NCBI GenBank assembly: GCA_903789595.1
Contig: CAIFEZ010000009.1
Location: forward strand, 52,264-116,263
Reading direction: 5' to 3'
Length of the DNA: 64,000 nt
Origin: an uncultured eubacterium 1-6
Lineage (GTDB): Bacteria > Bacillota > Clostridia > Lachnospirales > Lachnospiraceae
Below the pieces are notes generated by a model that was not told the origin of the DNA, did no database searches, and saw only the letters and a list, made by a program, of their open reading frames with translations. This document shows, piece after piece, positions 8,438-16,876 of this stretch (position 1 is its first letter; each line of letters opens with the position of its first letter). The position numbers were made by a program, and so were the translations under genes.

Positions 8438-9289
8438 TTACGGTTCCACAAAAGCAAGCACTCCGATCAGTCCGGGGCCAGTGTTCACCGCAAGTGACGC
8501 GTTGATCTGGCCGAAATAAATCAGTTCTCCCTGAGGGATCCGCTCCCTGAGCATCTCCACCGTACGCTTTCCCTCTTCTTCATCGTTTCCGTGAAGAACC
8601 GCCAGCCAGCACTTCCTGTCTCCCACGGTCTTCGCGACTTCATCGATCACTCTCTGCTTTCCTTTTCTGGCTCCGCGGATCTTTGCCACGGTATAGTAGA
8701 CTCCATCCGGGTCGCAGGCAATGATCGGCTTCATATGAAGCACATTGGCAATCATGAAGGCGACATTCCCGATACGTCCGCCCTTCTTCAGATAATCCAG
8801 GGTGTCCATATAGAACATCAGATGAGAGTCCTCGCGCTTCTCCTCCATCCTTCTGCAGATCTCATCGAACGGAACTCCCTCCTGCACAAGCTTCGCCGCA
8901 TACACCGCGTACACGCCGCTGCCGAACGAAATATCCTTGGTGTTGTACACATAAGTCGTCAGACCTTCCACCTCGCCGGCGACCATTTTCACATTGTTGA
9001 CCGTTCCGCTCAGGTGATCGGAGATATTCACCGAGATACAATGTGTGTATCCCTCATCTCTCAGCTTCACCAGAAAATCCAGAATCTCTCCCGGAGACGG
9101 CATGGACGTAGTCGGAATTTCATCCGGAAACCGCTCATATATAACCCTGGGTTCGATGTCTACGCCATCCTCGTACTCCCCCTCCGGATAAATCACATGA
9201 ACAGGCAGAACCCGGATGTTGTACTTCTCCTGCAAATCCCTGCCGACATCACAGCAAGAATCCGCCATTACAATAATCTTCTCCTGCAT
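8438..9289 (-). CDS. DegV-family fatty-acid-binding protein
   Basis: A 283-residue DegV protein. It opens with IIVMADSCCDVG, the family N-terminal motif (normally D.S.D/CD), and contains TTSMPSPGE, the SVNISDHLSGT segment that forms the lipid carboxylate-binding loop, and YLKKGGRIG. DegV proteins bind fatty acids; related FakB subunits present them to the FakA kinase. Whether this copy is a FakB cannot be decided without a nearby fakA. The length is normal, and a GGGAGTGACGA ribosome binding site precedes the ATG. The gene is monocistronic by position. Confidence 0.9.
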   Translation of the reverse strand: MQEKIIVMADSCCDVGRDLQEKYNIRVLPVHVIYPEGEYEDGVDIEPRVIYERFPDEIPTTSMPSPGEILDFLVKLRDEGYTHCISVNISDHLSGTVNNVKMVAGEVEGLTTYVYNTKDISFGSGVYAVYAAKLVQEGVPFDEICRRMEEKREDSHLMFYMDTLDYLKKGGRIGNVAFMIANVLHMKPIIACDPDGVYYTVAKIRGARKGKQRVIDEVAKTVGDRKCWLAVLHGNDEEEGKRTVEMLRERIPQGELIYFGQINASLAVNTGPGLIGVLAFVEP

Positions 9290-9458
9290 TCGTCACTCCC
9301 TGCAGCCGCTCCGCGGCCGCGAATCGAGGCTTTCGCACCATTCCCCTGCACAAAAGCATACTTCGTGTTGACCCTATATTAGTTTTTTTAATACCGCTTG
9401 TCAAGTTTTTCAAAAACCGATTTCCCGGTTCTCTTGACTCAGAAAAAATAATCACATA

Positions 9459-9565
9459 TACTGTATAAAGCCGTCGGGAGCTGCGAAGCAGCTTAAGTGA
9501 CGCGCGAACTTATACAGTATGTGGTGCTGTTTATAGCATTGAGGTACAGTATAAGTCCAGCCGCA
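9459..9565. repeat. dispersed repeat family A, short copy
   Basis: TACTGTATAA at 9459 and ACTTATACAGTA ending at 9519 form inverted ends around a small GAGCTGCGAAGCAGC hairpin. A further end, TACAGTATAAGTCCAGCCGCA, lies at 9545-9565. The right half and this order of ends match the longer copies at 51132-51464, indicating internal deletion. It lies immediately upstream of the DUF1836 gene. Confidence 0.75.
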
Positions 9566-9591
9566 GTTTATATGTTATTTTGTACCGAGAG

Positions 9592-10161
9592 ATGAAACAG
9601 ATGCCAGCCACACGCGAAGAACAGATTGCAGAAAGTCTGAACAGTTTTCAGATGCCTGCCTACACGGAGATTCCGAATGTCGGACTCTATCTGAAGCAGG
9701 TGGTCGCATATATCAATGATTTTCTGGACCCGATTCGCGACGATCCGCTGACCGTGTCCATGGTCAGCAATTACGTGAAGCACAAGCTGATTCCGAATCC
9801 GATTCACAAGATGTACTACCGTGAGCAGATTGCCCTTCTCTTCTTTATTGCGGTTACCAAGTGTGTCCTCTCGCTGGAAGAGATCCGCTTTCTTCTTGCA
9901 ATTCAGGAGAAGAGCTATGACACGGAATACTCTTACGAGCAATTCCGCCGGAAAATGGAAGAGGCGCTGCACCATATGACCGGCGTCCAGGACAAAATCC
10001 CGCCCGCATCGAGCGATGACTCCGAGGGGCATATTCTGCTCCGCAATACGGTCATCACGATTTCTCACAAAATCTATATGGATCGCTACTTTTACTACGC
10101 ACAGCTGGCGGAAAACAAGGAATCCGAATCGGGTGCCGAGAAAAAGGGCGCGGAGAAGTAG
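9592..10161 (+). CDS. DUF1836 domain protein
   Basis: A 189-residue soluble protein of the DUF1836 (YkrK-like) family, common and functionally uncharacterised in clostridia. Recognisable features are an N-terminal FQMPAYTEIPNVGLYLKQV segment that often precedes a helix-turn-helix-like region, TVSMVSNYVKHKLI, and YYREQIALLFFIA. The segment TVSMVSNYVKHKLIPNP resembles a MerR-type DNA-binding helix pair, so a regulatory role is possible. Start choice is uncertain: ATG at 9592, ATG at 9601 and TTG at 9580 are in frame, none with a strong ribosome binding site. The gene begins about 25 bp after a family A repeat, as does the sensor kinase at 51501. Confidence 0.8.
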   Translation: MKQMPATREEQIAESLNSFQMPAYTEIPNVGLYLKQVVAYINDFLDPIRDDPLTVSMVSNYVKHKLIPNPIHKMYYREQIALLFFIAVTKCVLSLEEIRFLLAIQEKSYDTEYSYEQFRRKMEEALHHMTGVQDKIPPASSDDSEGHILLRNTVITISHKIYMDRYFYYAQLAENKESESGAEKKGAEK

Positions 10162-10179
10162 TCTCTCTCCGCGCCCTTT
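10142..10179 (+). terminator. terminator overlapping the DUF1836 stop codon
   Basis: AAAGGGCGCGGAGA pairs with TCTCTCCGCGCCCTTT. The stem includes the stop codon region of the DUF1836 gene and is followed by CAGGTATCTCTTTTTC. It may also act on the leftward transcript of the ammonium transporter. Confidence 0.75.
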
Positions 10180-10250
10180 CAGGTATCTCTTTTTCAGGTT
10201 TCTTTGTCATTCATTCTCTTTCAGGCATCACGTATACAGCAGCAGTTCTG

Positions 10251-12053
10251 TCAGTCATCCTGTGTTCCGGGATCGTCCTGAAGTGCGTCGTATCCATGCT
10301 CGCCGGTACGGATTTTGACCACATCCTCCACATCGTACAGGAAAATCTTTCCGTCTCCGTATCTGCCGGTATACAGCACCTTCTGAACGGTGTTGATCAG
10401 CTCCTCAGAGGATACCTTGCAGATGACGACATCCAGCTTGATCTTCGGCAGAAGTCTTGTCTCCACCGGTACGCCCCGGAAATACATAGAGTGTCCTTTC
10501 TGCATACCGTGTCCGAAGACGTTGGTAACCGTCATTCCGGTAATTCCGATATTCTCCAGCGCATCTTCCAGCTCCGCGAACCGCGTCTGATTGGCGACAA
10601 TCGATACCTTCGTGATCTTTGCGCCCGCTCTTTCCACTCTTGTGACCGGTACCGCTTCCTGGATGCTCGCCTCCGCGCCGGCCGCTTTCTTCAGATCTCC
10701 TGTCGTGCTGCCGCCGATGGTCGCCGCAATCTTTCCGTTTCCGGATCTTCTTTCATCATCGTCGTCAATCTCCGTATTGAAAGCGGTGGCCGTCGCAGGT
10801 GCGAAATCCGGGTAAGCCACGTTTCCATGCTCGCCGATATCCAGTCCCTGAAGCTCTTCCTCTTTTGTGACACGGATTCCGATGGTGTGCTTCAGGATCT
10901 GCCATACCGCAAAGGAGGCGAAAAAGCTGAATGCACCTACCGCAATGATTCCGATCAGTTCTATTCCCAGCAGACGGAATCCGCCGCCGTAGAACAGTCC
11001 GTTTTCTGTGGAGAGAGTCGTCACTCCCTTGCAGGAGAACAGGCCGACCGCCACCGTTCCGAGAACGCCGTTGCACAGGTGAACCGCGCACGCTCCGACC
11101 GGATCGTCAATATGAAGCTTATCGAAAAAGCCTACCGCAAATACCACGACGACGCCGGCGATCGCACCGATGATCATGGAAGCCCCCACCGTCACATACG
11201 CGCAGCTTGCGGTAATTCCCACGAGTCCCGCCAGGCATCCGTTCACAGTCATGCCGAGATCCGGCTTGCCGATCACGATCCACGCCGTAATCGTAGAAGT
11301 CAGAACCGCCATGATGGCGGATGAGTTCGTCGTCATGAGAATGTGCATGACATCAGACGGATTCTGGAAGGTCATGGTAGAACCCGGGTTGAAGCCGAAC
11401 CATCCGAGCCAGAGCACGAACAGTCCGATAACCGCCAGAGACATGTTGTGTCCGGGAATTGCCCTCGGCTTGCCGTTTTTGTCGTATTTTCCGATACGGG
11501 GTCCGAGGATCAGAGCGCCGCTGAGCGCCGACCAGCCGCCGAGGGAATGCACTACGGTGTCGCCGGCGAAATCCTTGAATCCGATCTGCGCGAGCCAGCC
11601 GCCGCCCCAGATCCAGTGTCCGATGACCGGGTAGATCAGCAGTGTCAGGATAAAGGAAAAAATAATGAAGGACACATATTTTACCCTCTCCGCCACGGCA
11701 CCGGATACGATCGTCGCCGCCGTTCCGCAGAATACAAGCTCGAAGAAGAACTTACCCCAGAACGGAACCGCGCTCGTCAGCGTATTGTCATAGAAGGACA
11801 GGTCCACGTTGCCCAGAATCCAGAGATGTGAGGTTCCGACAAAGCCGCCGGTTCCTCCGAACATCAGGCCCCACCCCAGAAGAATAAAGCCAAGAGATGA
11901 AATCGCGAAGACGATAAAATTCTTTGACAGAATGTTTACCGTATTCTTCGATCTGGCGAAGCCCGCTTCCACAGAAGCGAATCCGAGATTCATGAAAAAT
12001 ACGAGAATTGCCGCCAGAAAAACCCATAAAGTGTCTGTAATACTGTAATCCAT
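10251..12053 (-). CDS. amt: ammonium transporter fused to a C-terminal PII regulatory domain
   Basis: A 600-residue fusion. Residues 1 to about 410 form an 11-helix Amt/MEP/Rh channel with the twin-His pore residues visible in VVHSLGGWSALSG and CAVHLCNGVLGT. After a polar linker (about 415-475), residues 480-595 form a PII/GlnB domain: TKVSIVANQTRFAELEDAL, a T-loop HSMYFRGV with Tyr at the usual uridylylation position, and YTGRYGDGKIFLYDV. Free PII proteins of the GlnK class block Amt channels, so here the regulator is covalently attached. No separate glnK is adjacent. The ATG at 12053 has a GGGAGGAG ribosome binding site; a start at 12083 would add a short non-family extension. The channel acts in the plasma membrane with the PII domain in the cytosol. 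Confidence 0.92.
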   Translation of the reverse strand: MDYSITDTLWVFLAAILVFFMNLGFASVEAGFARSKNTVNILSKNFIVFAISSLGFILLGWGLMFGGTGGFVGTSHLWILGNVDLSFYDNTLTSAVPFWGKFFFELVFCGTAATIVSGAVAERVKYVSFIIFSFILTLLIYPVIGHWIWGGGWLAQIGFKDFAGDTVVHSLGGWSALSGALILGPRIGKYDKNGKPRAIPGHNMSLAVIGLFVLWLGWFGFNPGSTMTFQNPSDVMHILMTTNSSAIMAVLTSTITAWIVIGKPDLGMTVNGCLAGLVGITASCAYVTVGASMIIGAIAGVVVVFAVGFFDKLHIDDPVGACAVHLCNGVLGTVAVGLFSCKGVTTLSTENGLFYGGGFRLLGIELIGIIAVGAFSFFASFAVWQILKHTIGIRVTKEEELQGLDIGEHGNVAYPDFAPATATAFNTEIDDDDERRSGNGKIAATIGGSTTGDLKKAAGAEASIQEAVPVTRVERAGAKITKVSIVANQTRFAELEDALENIGITGMTVTNVFGHGMQKGHSMYFRGVPVETRLLPKIKLDVVICKVSSEELINTVQKVLYTGRYGDGKIFLYDVEDVVKIRTGEHGYDALQDDPGTQDD

Positions 12054-12180
12054 ATGCTCTCCTCCCGAAATTGAATACAGCACAAATCGTATAAGCCGCC
12101 ATCGAAATCATATCAGGTCTCTTACGCACATTTCGACGTACAATAATCCTGTCTGCATTTTCGAAAAGCTTATACACAAC

Positions 12181-12274
12181 GAGATAAAACACGCTGCGCG
12201 AGTTTTATCTCGCTATCGCGACGCTCGCCGCACACGAATACTTCGCATTCGGCTGCGGCTCACTGTTCGCGTAA
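12181..12274. repeat. dispersed repeat family C, copy 1
   Basis: GAGATAAAAC...GTTTTATCTC forms one hairpin. CACACGAATACTTCGCATTCGG forms a second, and the element ends CACTGTTCGCGTAAA. The same block is at 58130-58228, and its right half is at 41798-41845. The right end runs directly into the T-run of the glgB terminator. Confidence 0.85.
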
Positions 12275-12310
12275 AAAAAAAGAGAGATACCGACAAACCG
12301 GTACCTCTCT
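12273..12310 (-). terminator. glgB rho-independent terminator
   Basis: On the minus strand AGAGAGGTACCG and CGGTATCTCTCT form a stem followed by about ten T residues. This is a classical intrinsic terminator for the leftward branching-enzyme gene. Confidence 0.9.
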
Positions 12311-12414
12311 GTACATGGTCATATTATAAGCAGATCACCTGCCGTTGAAAATGCTTAATTTGAAGTAAGCGGAAGTTTTTTCTGCCGCTCAGTCCCTTTT
12401 TTTCATATTCCTGC

Positions 12415-14472
12415 TTATCCCTGCTTATCTTTGCGGTCCCCACGGCCGGCATTTGCACGCGTGGATTTTCTGCCGCGAACCGCCGTTTTTGATCTTCCGC
12501 CTGCTGCATCTGCTGTTTTCGATCTTCCGCCCGCTGCATCTGCCGTTTTCGATCTTCCGCCTGCTGAACCTGCGGTCTTTGATCTTCCGAATTTCTTCTC
12601 GTCAGGGTCCAGGGCAGGCATCACTTCCTGATAAAGTCTTGCAGAATACGGTGCGAGCGTGATCCGAACCGTCCCGTTCTTTTGTCTCACGCGGATCAGG
12701 CGCTCCAGCTTATCCTCCGGCGTAGAGCCGTTGTAGATGCAGTCGTCCGAATCGATGAGCAGATGAAGGTTCTCATCTCCTGTCGGCCGGTAATCATAGG
12801 TCTGTTCCTGATTGGAAAAGTTGAAGAAGCAGAGGATCCCCTCGGTGTCCGAGGTTCTCCGGTACACGTATACGCTCTGCCTGGTGTCGTCCGCCTCGAT
12901 CCACTGAAAGCCCTCGCGGTCATAGTCCTTCTGCCAGAAAGCGGAATGGTTAATGTAGATCTCGTTCATATCGACCGTCAGTCTGTGATACGCGTCATGA
13001 ATCGGGTACTTTGTCAGGAACCAGTCCTGCTCCCGCTTTTCATCCCACTCCCGGAGCTGGCCGATTTCATTGCCCATAAAGTTCAGCTTTTTGCCCGGAT
13101 GCGTCATCATATACAGGTACAGTGCTCTTCCCTGCGGGAATTTGTCCGCATAATCGCCCGCCATCTTCTGCATGATGGTCGCCTTTCCGTGAACCACCTC
13201 GTCATGCGACAGCGGAAGCAGATATTTTTCATTATAATAATATTGCATGGAGAAAGTCAGCTTGTGATACTCTCCGGAACGGTTCTGCGGCGGGGTGCGG
13301 AAATAATTCAGCGTGTCGTTCATCCAGCCCATGTCCCACTTGTAGTCGAATCCGAGGCCTCCCTCCGACACCGGTTTCGTAACGCCCGGATAGGCGGAGG
13401 AGTCCTCCGCGATCAGCAGAACATTTCCGTCAAGCTTCTTCAATCCCCGGTTCATATTCTGCAGGAACACAATCGCGTTCTCGTCCTTGCCGAGGTTCTC
13501 GCTGCCCTGCCAGTAGATCAGATTTCCCACCGCGTCGAAGCGCAGCCCGTCAAAATGGAAATCCGCGAGCCAGTACTCGCTGGCAGAATTCAGAAAGCTC
13601 CGGACATCGCCCCTGGAATGATTGAAGTTGCAGCTTCCCCACTCGCTGGTGCTCTTGTCGGCAAACGCGTGCTCATACAGCGGCGTTCCGTCGTACTTCC
13701 ACAGGCCGTAGTCATTCACCGCGAAATGCACGGTGATGACATCCAGAATCACGCCGATCCCGTGCTGATGGCAGGTGTCGATCAGCCGCTTCAGTCCGTC
13801 CGGATTGCCGTACCTTGACGTCGCGCTGAAGAATCCAAGCGACTGGTAGCCCCACGATTCGTCGGCCGGATACTCGTTCAGCGGCATAAGCTCCAGATAA
13901 TTGTAATGATTTTCCAGCAGATAAGGGATGATCTGACCGACGATCTCATCGTATGTATACCACCCGTCGGACACATCGACTCCGATTCCCTGCGCCTTCG
14001 CCTCGTCCAGCTCCCTCGCGTGAATCTCCGGATCATCCTTCCGCCGCCAGGAGCCCATGTGCATCTCATAGATGTTCAGCGGTTCCTTCATGCGGTCTCT
14101 CCTGGTCCACATCCAGTCCGCATCATGAAATTCATAGCCCTTCCGGTTGTAGATCACCGATGCGGTTCCAGGTCTCTTCTCGGAAAAAAAAGCGTACGGA
14201 TCCGCGTGGTCCATGAAATTTCCGTCCGGGCCGTAGATCCGGAACTTGTACATCTGGCCAGGCTTTGCGTTATCCGCCTCAGTCTCCCAGAACTGCCCGT
14301 TTTCCACCTTCTGCATCGGCGTATCCGTCCAGCCGTTGAACTCCCCGATCACGGAAACCGCTTCCGCATTCGGCGCATAGGTACGGAACACCACGCCATC
14401 CTTCTGACAGTGAGCACCCAGGTACTCAAAGGCCTTAAATTCCTGTCCGTTATAAAAATCCTGTAAATCCAT
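12415..14472 (-). CDS. glgB: 1,4-alpha-glucan branching enzyme with repetitive basic tail
   Basis: A 685-residue GH13 branching enzyme. An N-terminal CBM48-like domain (GVVFRTYAPNAEAVSVIGEFNGW) precedes the alpha-amylase barrel. Catalytic regions are visible: DGLRFDAVGN (nucleophile Asp), LIAEDSSAYPG (acid Glu) and LPLSHDEVVHG. It forms alpha-1,6 branches in glycogen. After the normal C-terminal beta domain (ends near EVMPALDPDEKKFG), a tail of about 50 residues repeats GGRSKTADAA and ends in an Arg/Lys/Gly-rich stretch; branching enzymes normally lack this. The tail is encoded by a 30-bp tandem repeat. The start at 14472 has a GGGGGAA ribosome binding site. No other glg genes are adjacent. 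Confidence 0.93.
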   Translation of the reverse strand: MDLQDFYNGQEFKAFEYLGAHCQKDGVVFRTYAPNAEAVSVIGEFNGWTDTPMQKVENGQFWETEADNAKPGQMYKFRIYGPDGNFMDHADPYAFFSEKRPGTASVIYNRKGYEFHDADWMWTRRDRMKEPLNIYEMHMGSWRRKDDPEIHARELDEAKAQGIGVDVSDGWYTYDEIVGQIIPYLLENHYNYLELMPLNEYPADESWGYQSLGFFSATSRYGNPDGLKRLIDTCHQHGIGVILDVITVHFAVNDYGLWKYDGTPLYEHAFADKSTSEWGSCNFNHSRGDVRSFLNSASEYWLADFHFDGLRFDAVGNLIYWQGSENLGKDENAIVFLQNMNRGLKKLDGNVLLIAEDSSAYPGVTKPVSEGGLGFDYKWDMGWMNDTLNYFRTPPQNRSGEYHKLTFSMQYYYNEKYLLPLSHDEVVHGKATIMQKMAGDYADKFPQGRALYLYMMTHPGKKLNFMGNEIGQLREWDEKREQDWFLTKYPIHDAYHRLTVDMNEIYINHSAFWQKDYDREGFQWIEADDTRQSVYVYRRTSDTEGILCFFNFSNQEQTYDYRPTGDENLHLLIDSDDCIYNGSTPEDKLERLIRVRQKNGTVRITLAPYSARLYQEVMPALDPDEKKFGRSKTAGSAGGRSKTADAAGGRSKTADAAGGRSKTAVRGRKSTRANAGRGDRKDKQG
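12482..12592. repeat. 30-bp tandem repeat inside the glgB 3' end
   Basis: GATCTTCCGC recurs at 12491, 12521, 12551 and 12581 within near-identical 30-bp units. Because 30 is a multiple of three, the units stay in frame and encode repeated GGRSKTADAA decapeptides at the C-terminus of the branching enzyme. Confidence 0.92.
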
Positions 14473-14655
14473 AGTGATTCCCCCGTTACACACAGACTGC
14501 TCTCCTGCAGATTTCGGCTGCATCTCTCTGTGTTTTTATAAATGAATGCCGGCTGCCGGCTCTCTGTGTTCTCATAAAGATCTGCCCGTGCCGCAGGACG
14601 CTCCGCCTGAAATTTTCGCAAAAATCTACCCGAAGCGGTTTCGAATATCCTTCTC

Positions 14656-16062
14656 TTACATGTGCAGCACATTGACCAGCATGATCCAGGAAAGTCCGTA
14701 GTAGGTTACGACTCCGACAAGGTCGGTGAGTGTTGTGATAAGCGGACCGGAAGCGACGGCCGGGTCTACGCCGATCTGGTTAAAGAAGATCGGCACAGCT
14801 GTTCCCACAAAGCTGGAGATCAGCATCGCCAGAAGCAGGGAAAGGCCGATACAGGCCGAGATCGCGAATGCCGCCGACGGAGCCATCTGCCGCGCCGCCA
14901 TGATATACAGTCCGATCGCCCCGAAGGAAACCAGACACAGGATAAACCCGTTTGAAAATCCGACGGTCATTTCCTTTCCGACCAGATGAAGCTTCTGCTT
15001 TCCGGTCAGATGCTCGTCCATCAGAACACGAATGGTTACGGCAAGCGACTGGGTTCCAACGTTACCTGACATGTCCAGAATCATGGACTGGAAGGCCATG
15101 ATCAGCGTGAGCTTCTGGACGACTGTCTCGAAAAGACCGACTACCGTGGACACGCCGATTCCCATGAACATCAGGAGCACCAGCCAGGGAAGACGCTTCT
15201 TCACGCTGAGCTTCACCGGCTCCTCCAGATCCTCCTCCGCGGACAGACCGCCGAGTTTTGCGTAATCCTCTCCCATCTCGTCATCGACAACCTCTACTAC
15301 ATCCTGCGAAGTAATAACGCCCAGGATGTGGTTGTCATCCGACAGAACCGGTATGGATTCCTCGGAATAGTCCTTGATCTTTTCCAGACAATCTTCAATT
15401 TTTTCATCGGCATATACATACGGATATGCCGTAGCCGTAATATCCTCCAGACTCGTTCCATTTCTGGCAATGATCAGATCCTTCAGATCTACCGCTCCAT
15501 AGTACACACCGTCGTCATCCAGGACATAGATCACGGAAATGTTGTCGTTCTCCGCCGCCTGATCAATCAGAGAGCTCATCGCCTCCTTGATGGACAGACT
15601 GCTGTTCAGCGTAACAAAATTCGTGGTCATGCGGCTGGCGATTGTATCCTCATCGTAAGATGCCAGCACCTGAATCGACTTTCTGGACTCCGGATCCATC
15701 AGCTCCAGCCAGGCTCTCTTCTGCTGTGAATCACTGTTCTTCAGAATATCCGCCGCTGTTGCCGGCTCCATCTCCTCCAGAACGGTCGACGCCTTCTTCG
15801 GGTCCATCTCGTCCAGATACTCCTCGGCGTCCTCATCGGCATATTCCAGCATCTCCGCCAGGTCCTCTGTGCGCATAATCCGGTACAGCGACAGGCGCTC
15901 TCTCTTCTCCAGCTCCGGCAGGACCGTTGCGATATCGTTTGCGTGATAGTCCTGCAGCCTGTCCCGGATCACTCTCGGAGAATTCCTGCTCCGGATGACA
16001 TCCAGGATTTCCTTCTCGTACCCGGAGGCAGTCATTTCTGTCTTTTTTTCCTCTCTGCTCAT
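14656..16062 (-). CDS. mgtE: magnesium transporter MgtE
   Basis: A 468-residue MgtE. It has an N-terminal helical domain with FliG-like repeats (HANDIATVLPELEKRERLSL, MDPKKASTVLEEMEPATAAD), two CBS domains (about residues 145-265, with TTNFVTLNSSLSIKEAM and YPYVYADEKIEDCLEKI), and a five-helix C-terminal channel domain containing NVGTQSLAVTIRVLM and GSLLLAMLISS-like segments around PSAAFAIS. In the family, cytosolic Mg2+ bound by the N and CBS domains closes the channel. The start at 16062 has AAGGAGAGGG upstream; an ATG at 16080 is an alternative. No M-box riboswitch was recognised in the upstream gap. The gene stands alone. Confidence 0.93.
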   Translation of the reverse strand: MSREEKKTEMTASGYEKEILDVIRSRNSPRVIRDRLQDYHANDIATVLPELEKRERLSLYRIMRTEDLAEMLEYADEDAEEYLDEMDPKKASTVLEEMEPATAADILKNSDSQQKRAWLELMDPESRKSIQVLASYDEDTIASRMTTNFVTLNSSLSIKEAMSSLIDQAAENDNISVIYVLDDDGVYYGAVDLKDLIIARNGTSLEDITATAYPYVYADEKIEDCLEKIKDYSEESIPVLSDDNHILGVITSQDVVEVVDDEMGEDYAKLGGLSAEEDLEEPVKLSVKKRLPWLVLLMFMGIGVSTVVGLFETVVQKLTLIMAFQSMILDMSGNVGTQSLAVTIRVLMDEHLTGKQKLHLVGKEMTVGFSNGFILCLVSFGAIGLYIMAARQMAPSAAFAISACIGLSLLLAMLISSFVGTAVPIFFNQIGVDPAVASGPLITTLTDLVGVVTYYGLSWIMLVNVLHM

Positions 16063-16187
16063 TCCCTCTCCTTTCCTCATTCGAAATGCCGCCCTCACAT
16101 GCATCGTCCCGTCTGAGAGAAATCGAAACCATTCTCCGGTTCACCCGTCTTGCCGATTCCGCCAACTCAATCAACGACTCCGCCGTC

Positions 16188-16232
16188 TCACCGGTTCAGC
16201 TACCTCACCGGTTCAACTACCTCAACGGTTCA
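16188..16232. repeat. 17-bp tandem repeat, about 2.6 copies
   Basis: TCACCGGTTCAGCTACC at 16188 is followed by TCACCGGTTCAACTACC at 16205 and a partial unit TCAACGGTTCA at 16222. It lies upstream of mgtE. Confidence 0.8.
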
Positions 16233-16746
16233 TTCCGTTAAATTGAATTAACCGAGTTTTTTCGTCAGACACAGACCAAATAATTGGGGACAGCTTATTC
16301 AACTGCATCCACTGCGCTGCGGTTTTCTATGAAATTGAATGTCTTTATGGATGTATACGGAAATGAATTGCAGATCAGAAATGAAAGCTTACGTAAACTC
16401 AAAAAACAGAGGAGATGAAAGACACAAAAAACCTAAAGGCGGAACAGCTTCCGGCTGCCCGTTGTGACTTGCATTCCTTGTGATCTGCAATTCCTTCGGT
16501 ATGTGATAAGGACATCGGCCTTCACCATCACAGCCTTCCATCTATTCCACCTCTTTTCCTTGTTAACCCGGCAGACGCAAAGCATTGTACATGAAGATTG
16601 CTCAATGTTTATAAATGCAATGCTCTCCGCCGGATAGATTTTATGAAAATTTTATCAACCGCACTAACTGTAACACTTCCCTTATTCTTTGTAAACCCTG
16701 TTCTGTTGGAATGACAATCGTCCTGTTCTGTCGGAATGGCAGTCGT
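16233..16746. other. gene-free region with small repeats
   Basis: No credible gene. The stretch holds an inverted-repeat unit (16358-16499) and a 25-bp direct duplication (16697-16721 and 16722-16746, CCTGTTCTGTTGGAATGACA and CCTGTTCTGTCGGAATGGCA types). It contains an AT-rich central part that may include the mgtE promoter. Confidence 0.5.
16358..16499. repeat. inverted-repeat unit of about 142 bp
   Basis: CGGAAATGAATTGCAGATCA at the left end matches the reverse complement of the right end, TGATCTGCAATTCCTTCGG, with one small gap. A GGAATG-like continuation is shared. It could fold into a long stem or be a remnant of a small mobile unit. Only one copy was seen in the window. Confidence 0.6.
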
Positions 16747-16862
16747 TCAAGCAAATGATTCCCCAAGAAATAATAAGGCAGGGATTTCAAAGCCATTTTC
16801 AGGATCGATCCGTCTCACACTGGCGATCATCGTATGCTCTGGCGAATCAAATTCCGCATATC
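16747..16862 (-). pseudogene. duplicated C-terminal fragment of the adjacent hypothetical gene
   Basis: Bases 16799-16860 repeat 16950-17011, which lie inside the 3' end of the neighbouring gene, with only four mismatches in 62. On the minus strand the copy reads YAEFDSPEHTMIASVRRIDP and continues into an unrelated short tail ending at TGA 16747-16749. A stop codon precedes the fragment, so it is not expressed alone. It is a partial tandem duplication or the remnant of a second gene copy. Confidence 0.75.
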
Positions 16863-16876
16863 ATCTGCGTTTTTTC

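Noticed and set aside
16063..16876. M-box or other riboswitch upstream of mgtE
   Set aside because: No conserved riboswitch core could be recognised by eye; a covariance search would be needed.
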